This document shows positions 56,061 to 64,000 of a stretch of DNA of 64,000 bases, piece by piece. The DNA lies in the NCBI GenBank assembly GCA_022747635.1, contig JAKTNV010000008.1:1281001-1345000 (forward strand), read 5' to 3'. The position numbers and the translations under genes were made by a program. The DNA is from Hetaerina americana (taxonomy: Eukaryota > Arthropoda > Insecta > Odonata > Calopterygidae). The notes beneath the pieces were generated by a model. The model was not told the DNA's origin. It saw only the letters and a list, made by a program, of their open reading frames with translations, and did not search any database. Within the stretch, counting starts at the first letter, position 1. The number at the start of each line of letters is the position of its first letter.

Positions 56061-57623
56061 GCCCAACCAGGAAAAGACAACATTTCTCTTTGACCCTTTC
56101 GTCAGATTTCTCAGACATTCAATCATTTGATTGACGACAATCATACCTCGCAGGTGTTTGATAAACAACTAACCTCAGATTACGGCCTCTCTTTTATTCA
56201 TGCGACGAAATGTAAAATCAAAATCAATTTAAACTTTAATTCTCTTCGGTTGAATTGAGCCTCACTTAATATTGGTAGTATTAGTGATATCCTGACAACA
56301 AATTTTCTTATAGGTGGAAGAGATTAAGACACTGCTGCATTGATCTTTTCAAGCCTTAGTTAACACGATTCAAAACACCACATTACAACAGTAAACCTAG
56401 ATTCAACAGTGCACATTCAACTGAACGCATACTGTAAACGTACTCCTAATTTATTCCAATTGGACGAATATCTGCGCCCCTATATCCACTATCCTCCCCT
56501 CCTTACAGCAGTCTTCCCAATTCCATTGACCACTCTCGTACGCTTTGAAATTTTACCGACTACCCATCCTCCTCCTCCGCTAAATGGAACCTCTTCTTTG
56601 AATCCCAAGCCGCCCGGTTCATATTTTCCATCCTACTTTGTCTAAAAAAGTGACTTAAGCCACTGTTCTGCCCGCATTAGTTGATGCACTTTAAACCTTA
56701 ACCCGTGAAAACTTTGTGATAAGACACATCAGGTTTATCAACGTCATGTGATATATCCAAAAAAGATGGCGAATACCTTCTACAGGTGTTTCGCGTGAAA
56801 AGAGGGAAAAGCGGCGAAAGAGAGAATGCAACGCGTGGGCAAACACGCCGCGGTTCCAGGTAGGAAAGGTCTCGAGGAAACCCTGAAAAAAAAGACCGCG
56901 GGAGGAGGTGAATCGATCCGGGATAAAATTACGGCGTGTAAAAAATAAAAAGAAGAAACCCGATACCGTCTTGGCAGCGTTAAGGGGATGCAAGGGAACC
57001 AACCGACTGCCTTCAGCAGCTTCCCCGTCGACCATGGCCCCGCGAATAAATAGCGTGTCAAGGTCATCGGCGGCAGGAAAGAGCCCAGAAGCAACAAGTA
57101 CTCCCGATACGAGCGCCACACCCCCACCTCTTTGCGGGAAAGACATTAAAATCGGGGGAACAAAAGAACGAGAGATTCCGCTCACTCAAGCGGAATAATA
57201 AGAGAGGAATTGGAATCGAAGGTGAAGGGAATAGGGGGAGGGAAAGAAAGGTAAGAGGAGAGATAAGAACACAAACGCGGCGAAAGGAAGTTCATAAACA
57301 CGCTAAAAAAGGAGGAATCTGAGCACTGGCTGAGGGAAAGTTCTCGCTAGAGGAGAAGGCCAGCCAGGGTTTTGCATGCGCGACCTACAGCTCTCATCTC
57401 ATTGCAAACAAGTCCGAGGCGAGCAGTTTGTCGACTGGCGGAGGCTTCGACTTCACACCCACGCCATCCCTCCCAACCCCCAAAAGATTAATAGCAAAAC
57501 AGCATCATCGAACTTATGGGGTCTTGACGGAGAATCTGTATTCGATGAAGGGCGAGGAACATCGATAGAAGAACTTCAGTGGAAAAGCCAAGAGAATTAC
57601 AAGAAGTCGCTTCGAAGAAATAA
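56061..57623. other. No gene seen; purine-rich 56800-57360
   Basis: The purine-biased tract 56800-57360 opens a 164-codon frame on the minus strand (56691-57185) and a 96-codon frame on the plus strand. Neither resembles a known family. Confidence 0.35.
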
Positions 57624-58496
57624 TACGAGGGTAGGATTCAAACTAATGCACATATGTTTATAGACCACAAACAAAATGACCTTCATGAGCACTCCTGGTG
57701 GCATGTGGAAGTAACATTCACCCTGAACAACCATGCGCAGGTTTGAGGTCGTTACATTCATCCAGTGTATTTTGATAAGAGGAAGTATGGAGCCGTGTTC
57801 TACTGCGACGTCAACGCGACTTTTCTCGAATCCAGCCTTCACCTCATCGTCCGAAGTGTAATGATTACCCTTGGGGTGTCCCTTGAAGTGAAAAAAATAA
57901 AAAATCGCCAGATCGGGGGACTAAGGAGGGTGTCGCTCGCAACATTCCAATCGACGCTGTTTGTTCTCGTCTTCGAGACGGCGTGGTATCCATCGTACAA
58001 AGGTATCCCAATCGCTCGATAATGAAGCCGACACGTTCCTTGGATATTCCAATATGGTTTGCGATACGTGTTTGAGTGATATGCCGATAATTTTAATCAA
58101 ATCCAGTGATCGGACGTCCGCTGCGTGTTTCATCAACAATTATGGCTTTTACAGGCTCGTAAACACGAAATTTTACCACCCATCGATATACAGTACACCT
58201 ATCGACAGCATCGTCGCCATAAACAGCATTTAAACGACGATGAATCTCAGTGGGAGTCAATTTTTCAGCAGTTAAAATTCGATAACAGCACGATGTTCAA
58301 CACGTGTCGACATAGCAATAGAACACGTCTCCATACTTCCACTTCACGAAATACACTGGATGAATGTAACGATCTCAAACCTGCGCATGCGTGTTGAGGG
58401 GAATGTTACTTCCACGTACCACCAGGAGTACTTCTGAAGGTCATTCTGTTTGTTGTCTATAAGCATGTGTGCATTAGTTTTCAGCCAACCCTCGTA
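57624..58496 (-). mobile_element. Fold-back mariner derivative, copy 3 (longest arms)
   Basis: Left arm 57624-57818 and right arm 58302-58496 are inverted copies of the same roughly 195-bp 5' end, including the 5' UTR block AGTAACATTC...CATGCGCAGGTTTGAG and its ATGTCAACGCG region. The minus strand between holds transposase pieces: a decayed N-terminus near 58300, RCTVYRWVVKFR-like, RIANHIGISKERVGFIIERL at about 58030, and a C-terminal HYTSDDEVKAGFEKS cut by the left arm at 57818. Confidence 0.9.
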
Positions 58497-59480
58497 AGAA
58501 CTCGGTCGGGTGGGCGTTTTTCGAGCCTTGAGAGGCAATTGAAACAAATCCATAAGTATACGACTGAAACAAAATGAAAGCACTCAATTGGCCAGGCACA
58601 GTCACAAACTGACTCTTCGACAAAATGGCGAATCATTAGTTGAGCAGCGAAAAACGACCTGGACGTCAACCGGAGACAGTTGGGGATAATTCGCACAGCG
58701 ATGGGGACCTACGTTTCGATAGGTAATGTGGCGCAAATACCCGAAGGATTACCTCCCTTGCCAGGCGAGAAGGAATGAGGGAGCGAGCATAATATCTCGT
58801 ATTATGCGAAGCAGTGGACGTCCTGAGTCGGGATCAGAAAAAAAATAGGATGACAGGGAGGTGATTATTAAGTCATTCATTCAAAAAGCCCTCAGAAGAC
58901 GACACAAGGGCCGCTTACTTCGGACGAACAATGGAAATGAATGAGATAATGCGCACTTGCACATGGAGAACAATTTTACTTTTAACCGTATCAAATATCT
59001 CGCTGGCGAATGCATTTGGATGGGCAACTTGAAGCGTTAACGACACTTAAGTATTCACTACTAGGGGACACATGACCTTGGATTGTGGGTGATGCGTGAG
59101 AACACGGAAAGGAAGGGAACCCTGAATTCCAGGAGGTACATGTATAATACTTCTAGCATTTCGTCAGTACATAACGCACCTGTTCGATCATACGTAATGC
59201 GATGGACGTTATTCGGCCAATGCTAGCGGTCCATTCTAGCCGAAACACATCGAACATTTAAATTCTTGATTTTATGCAAAAGATAATTTTTTTCGTTTTT
59301 ATCAGAACAAGAATTTGAGCCTGTATTAAACTTGAAAATTAAATTAAGAATTTCAAGCGTGCAACAATTTGTTCAGGAATTATTTTGTCGTAAAATTTCA
59401 TATTAAAGTGAAGTGATAAATAGCCTGATATGCATAGAATGGTTTGAGGCGTCACTTCGTGGAAGCGATTCATATCGGCA
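58497..59480. other. No gene seen
   Basis: Nothing recognised in either strand. Confidence 0.35.
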
Positions 59481-59631
59481 AAGAAAATACTTTGCTCTTC
59501 CACAGACGTGTTTATTATGCACGGCCTAGGCTTCGACTAACAAGGCCCTCGTTACCCGATGATGACTTTGTGCGACGAAACCTCGGTCGTACATAATCAA
59601 ATATACGTGGAAGAACAAAGTATTTTCTCTT
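59481..59631. repeat. Inverted repeat with hammerhead-like core
   Basis: Arms 59481-59535 and 59574-59631 are imperfect reverse complements (AAAATACTTTG(C/T)TCTTCCAC at the outer ends). The centre reads CCGATGATGACTTTGTGCGA then CGAAACCTCGGTCGTAC: a CTGATGA-like box, a GAAA box and a GTC in ribozyme order. It is the same design as 48791-48910. Confidence 0.75.
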
Positions 59632-60246
59632 CCGAACCTGACATGCCATTTATGTAGTTTAACTGCACATGAGATATTTAATTACACCAAAATTGATCTC
59701 ATTTATCCACAAAAATGAAGTATTGCTTTGATAGATGGATACTGATAATGAAAGTCCATTCATAAAATCTTAGTCAATCTGCAATAATATCGCGAGTGGA
59801 AAATTGAAAATTGTTGGAGAGTAGAAGTTCATTTTGGCATAAATGCTGCATCAACCTGAGCTGAGTTAGATTTTCCGTTCCCAACAAATAAATGCTGGGT
59901 TAAATTTGCAGTGTGATTTATTTTCATTCGAGATATCTTCGTGGCACAAAAACGGTCGTCGCCTCGCCAAAATCCATTGTCGATCCACTGATCCTCAACT
60001 TCGCATCGACAGAGGGATGCTCATCCACCCATCGAGAGCATCCAGGAGACAACAACTTTCATAGGCTTCGAAATCCGATTTCGACGAGTTGGGTACGGAC
60101 CAAAACGTATGACAACTTCCATTCAAATGATTGAGCAAGATGTTTTCTCTTTCGTTAATGGACGAATAAATCAGCAATGGTATCGGGCAATTAAAACATA
60201 GAAAAAGCTCAATAGCTTCCACTTAAATGTCTATGTAGAGTAAGTA
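59632..60246. other. No gene seen
   Basis: AT-rich, nothing recognised. Confidence 0.35.
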
Positions 60247-61508
60247 CGAGAGAATTTTGAAAGGAATTCCCGGAATGAAATAACAATAAACGACTTTTAC
60301 CTCATTGAAACGTTTTCATTTTTCAAAGTAGTCTCCCTGTACACCAATGCACTTAAATGTTCCAATGTCTTAATCCCATCTCGAAAAGTAGATTTTATCA
60401 TGTCTGTGAAATACCCATCCACTGTCGCTGCCTCGTTCGAGGAGATTCTCCGTCCACCGAGGAAAATTATGAGCTCGGTGAAGAGATGGAAATCTGATGG
60501 AGCCGGGCGAACATGGCGGATGAGGCAACCATTCCTATCTTTGCTCACGTATTTTTGCCATGACAACGACACTTGTGTGGGGGCGTGCATTGGCTTCATG
60601 ATTGTTGCTTGCTAAACCTTGCAGTTTTTCACGAATTTTTTGCTGCATTTGTTCCAGGAGGTTAGAGTAGCCTTGTCCAGTATTTGCTTGACCAATGGGA
60701 ATATGATCTATCAGCAGAATCCCTTCCGCATCGCAGAAGCTGAAGCCATCTCCTTTCTGGCCGACCGTATTGCCTTTGTTTCCTTTGGTGCTGGTGAGTC
60801 AACATTTCCCAATGCTGCGACTGTTGTTTTGCCTCTGGGGTATAGTAGTGGACCAAATTTTAATCTGTGATCACAAACCGGGGCAAAAAAAACTTGTTGG
60901 TTGCTCTTGAAACGGGTCAAACATTATTCGGAAATTTACATTCTGATGCGTATGTGATCCTGAGCCAAAAGCGGCGGCACTCATCTTGCAGATAATTTTC
61001 TCACATCCAACGCCCTTTTTAAAATGTGATATGCCCGTTCAGATGAAATACCTTCAGCTTCAGCTATCTCTGGTACTTTCATTTGGCTATCCCCCATGAC
61101 CATTTTATGCACTTTAGTAATAATTTCTGGGGTAATGGCGCATTTTGGCCGACCACTAAACAGATCATCATCTAAGCTGTCCCAACCAAACTTTAACTCG
61201 TTCATCCACTTGGGCAACAGTTCAATATGAAGGAGCAGAGTGTTCTGAAAGTCGGCATGAATATCTTTTCCTTTCGTACCATACTTTATGAAGTATTGAA
61301 TCACCGATCGAATCTCAATTTTTTCGAACTTAACAAATCACTACACGGGAACAACAAAAGGGAGGCGTCCGCAACACGTCTCTCTTCCCAGAGCACTGAG
61401 GCGTTACGTGTTTACTCATAAAGGATTACCTATTAAATAGGCGGGAAACTAGTTGCGCTAATAATAAATCTGGTGGTGATTTCGGCAACCTTTCAAACTA
61501 CCCTATTA
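60247..61508 (-). mobile_element. Full-length mariner, inactive
   Basis: The ends TACGAGAGAATTTTGAAAGG (60245 on) and TAATAGGGTAGTTTGAAAGG (minus strand from 61508) are diverged inverted repeats. At about 1.26 kb it is normal mariner length. Confidence 0.82.
60316..61328 (-). pseudogene. Mariner transposase, start codon lost and frameshifted
   Basis: The coding region begins at 61326-61328, where the family Met is TTC (F-EKIEIRSVIQYFIKYG). 60981-61304 keeps the helix-turn-helix and linker: KWMNELKFGWDSLDDDLFSG and VHKMVMGDSQMKVPEIAEAE, ERAYHILKRALDVRKLSAR. It then stops, and shifted frames hold YYTPEAKQQSQHW (about 60860), a PAPSDFHLF block with the third Asp (about 60500), GRRISSNEAATVDGYF and the C-terminal KCIGVQGDYFEK with a TGA at 60316-60318. 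Confidence 0.85.
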
Positions 61509-62712
61509 CATCATGTAGTCACTGAAATAAAATAATATTTGACAGATATTAAATTTTCATCATTAAAAATAAAAACGTAAATAAAAGTTAGGCTTAGCGA
61601 AGTAACATACATTCATTTCCAGTCTGCACGTCCTTTCGTTTAGCGTAAATATTTCGTGCAGGAATCACGCACTTTCGTCACACGTATTCCGATCACTATT
61701 ATCGTAATGAACTATAACCCATTGTCGGTGGCTTCGATTTATTTTTTTTTATCCTTAGCTGGATTGGGGAAGGAAAGATTGCGCACTTCATCAGGTCGAA
61801 TTGATGAAAAATTAAGTTCATAGAAATGTGGCAACAATATGAACGAAAGTGTAACATTTTGTCCTGATGCCTTTTCATTCCTTGCCATTGACTCAAGGGC
61901 AGTTTCAAACGTATTGTGAACTTTTGGGCGTGATTGTATGGCCTTGAAACATATTAATTACCAGATGATTGCATTTTTACGATAGTTGGGGAATTTAATT
62001 CCAAAGAGGTTCCACTATACTGCATGATGATACTGCTGTGCTTTGGTGAATAATCAACCCAATAGTTAGTCTGAAACTGATGGGGAGATTTCTCTCGAGC
62101 AAAGGCAAGAAAGCCAAAGGAGAACATAAGCACATCACTCAGTGTACTTCCCAAACGGCACTGTAGCAATAAACAAACAGCCCATTAGAACGAAGTTTAT
62201 CGGTTAAATACCCAATCTGTGTCATTTCCTCGAATGGTAGCCGCACAAAGAAGATACACGAGGGACGAGCAGCATTTAGAAGGGCGCGAAAATTCCTTGC
62301 ATAAACTCAAGTATCATGGGAATTGAGGAAATATTTCGTGTAACATTTCTTAGTCGAATGGTTTTGTACAGAGATGAGACAGGGATAAGATAGTAGGGAA
62401 AATAAGATGCGTTGAGTGACAGCTGATGAACATAACAGTGAAAGTTCAAAGTTTAAGAGACAGTAAATGCCAGCATTAGGACAGTATTAGACTTAAAACA
62501 AAGCAATCTGCAGTAAAATAGTTTAAGACGTTTTTAATGGCAGAGATTAAGAAATATGAAGCAATATTGACCGCACTTAAGGAAAAAAAATTAATATCTT
62601 CAATGCACTATTAACTCCTAATCAAGACGATCGGAAAATAGTGAGCAGTTAAATCAATGCAAAGGCAATAGCGATGACACTTAACAGAGGATAAATCAAT
62701 TTCCCCACGTCC
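61509..62712. other. No gene seen (1.2 kb)
   Basis: AT-rich sequence without recognised elements. Confidence 0.35.
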
Positions 62713-63633
62713 TACGTAGTCTGTACAATATACACGCGAACTGGTTCAATTTCACGACCATGACGCGGACTATAGCCCCGCCCACTAGCGGCGCTAGTTG
62801 CCTGAGACCCAATAAGACGTTTGTGCTTGGCGGATCGTCTAGTTGTGCGTATGGTGCCTGTTATGTTCGTTTCTGTTGTCCTTGCTTTTACTGTTTGTCG
62901 AACATGGAAATTGAAGAAATCACGGAGCAACGAATCCACATCAAGTTTTTTGTAAAAGTTATCAAGACATTACTGGAATGTTGACAGCTGTTTAAGGTAA
63001 TAACGCTCTGAAGAAAACATCAGTTTTCAAGTTGATAAAGCTTTATAAAGATGACCGACAAGACGCCACGGATGATGCATGAGGCCAGGACGACCTTCAA
63101 TCACCTGTGTTGACAACAACATTGATCGTGTGCGGTCCCTTGTCCTTACCGATCGTCGAAAAACTGTCCGAATGATAGCTGACGAACTATATTTAGGAAA
63201 ATAAACAGTGAGCACTATTTCTACCGAACATGATGGATGGATCCTTCACCATGACAATGCACCTGCACTTTCAGCATTGATTGTTCGCCAGTCTCTGGCG
63301 AAAAATTCAATCACCTTGATCCTTGATCATCCTCCTTATTCTTATAGATCTCACCCCTTTGCGACTTTTTCCTATTCCTGAAATGCAAAAATGTGATGAG
63401 GGGACACCACTGGGAAGATGTGGACACAATTAAGCAAGAAACGACGAGAAAACTACAAAGCCTAACTGCCAAGAGGACTTCCGAGGGTGCTTTAAACAAT
63501 GGAAGAGAAGATGGAGTTAATGCATAGCAACGAATAGGGAGTACTTTGAAGGGGACAAAATCGATGAAGACTACATTTTACGAAATTAAGTTTTAATCGC
63601 CTCAGTTCGCGTATTTATTGGACAGACCTCGTA
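62713..63633 (+). mobile_element. Internally deleted mariner, shared-deletion family, copy 2
   Basis: Ends TACGTAGTCTGTACAATATA (left) and ...TATTTATTGGACAGACCTCG TA (right, 63633) are near inverse. The N-terminus starts at 62904 (MEIEEITEQRIHIKFFVKVI) and soon stops. MIADELYLGK precedes the junction TEHDGWILHHDNAPALSA, the same jump as at 16483. The C-terminus (about 63360-63580) has CDFFLFLKCKNVMRGHHWED in shifted frames. The first catalytic Asp region is missing. Confidence 0.88.
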
Positions 63634-64000
63634 AAGCACTGCAAAAACCGTAGAATGTCACTCCTTCGTGAACAAATACTACACACAAGTTTTAGTCAAA
63701 TATGTTTGGCGACTGGGCCCAACCTAGATTTTCGCGGATTTTCCACACTCGCCTTCGTTGGGTGAGTTCCTCTCCTCCATGACAACTGAAGTCGCCGAAA
63801 TTTTCCGAAATGAAGTCCGTCATCATCAACTGACAATTCAGCGATGGCGCACAAGGGACGAAATAAGACACGCATAATTAAATAATCTTGCAGATCATTT
63901 GTCTATTGTTTTAGAATTGACCTCCACCAAATAAAGTCTAGGTAAGATGGCCTGAATTCACCGATGGCAATCTGTGTGCTTCTACTTCTGCGTGCGAGAG
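63634..64000. other. No gene seen
   Basis: No similarity recognised. Confidence 0.35.

Overview
The window looks like a repeat-dominated stretch of an arthropod, most likely insect, nuclear genome. There is no operon-like gene packing. The one host-gene piece I can identify is an 83-bp exon with consensus splice sites, and nearly everything else recognisable is transposon: many families of mariner-type DNA transposons, RTE-, CR1- and Jockey-like non-LTR retrotransposons, a Penelope-like element, and tRNA-headed SINEs. I cannot name the species.

Host content: at 18830-18912 on the minus strand is a single exon of the mitochondrial HSP90 paralogue TRAP1, covering the start of its ATPase domain. 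I found no other TRAP1 exon, so its introns are probably long and filled with the repeats seen here.

Layout. 1-379 is the 3' end of a mariner. 1756-6077 holds AT microsatellites, a near-perfect 271-bp palindrome and a near full-length RTE LINE (2736-6026) that sits between (TA)n tracts. 6078-10324 is mostly unassigned, with GC- or purine-rich parts and a composite repeat at 9139-9632. 10325-12135 is a decayed RTE copy interrupted by an internally deleted mariner with perfect 30-bp terminal repeats. 13380-18686 carries an old LINE and four mariner or LINE remnants. The TRAP1 exon follows. 20100-23335 has LINE and SINE fragments. 23497-25577 is a mariner split by a CR1 LINE, followed by a Jockey-like LINE (25725-27478) that has lost its RT. 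29707-31002 is a full-length DD37D mariner. 31399-41040 contains the two halves of what looks like one RTE copy, separated by 7.2 kb that holds another mariner and a fold-back element. 42086-48640 has a fold-back element, a (CA)n tract, a mariner with a SINE inserted in it, and SINE/LINE tails. 48745-50777 is the Penelope-like element and its terminal structures. 52166-63633 alternates SINEs, CR1 fragments and four more mariner-derived elements.

Main themes: (1) a mariner family whose 3' end has been replaced by an inverted copy of its own 5' end, giving fold-back elements at three loci; (2) two mariner copies 46 kb apart sharing one internal deletion; (3) several other mariner subfamilies that have independently lost the central catalytic region; (4) inverted repeats carrying hammerhead-like cores that appear linked to Penelope-like termini; (5) a LINE apparently split by a 7.2-kb segment with a 40-bp perfect inverted duplication at one edge. 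All element coding sequences have lesions, so none appears autonomous. Boundaries without visible terminal repeats are approximate. Family calls rest on motifs read by eye, not on database searches.
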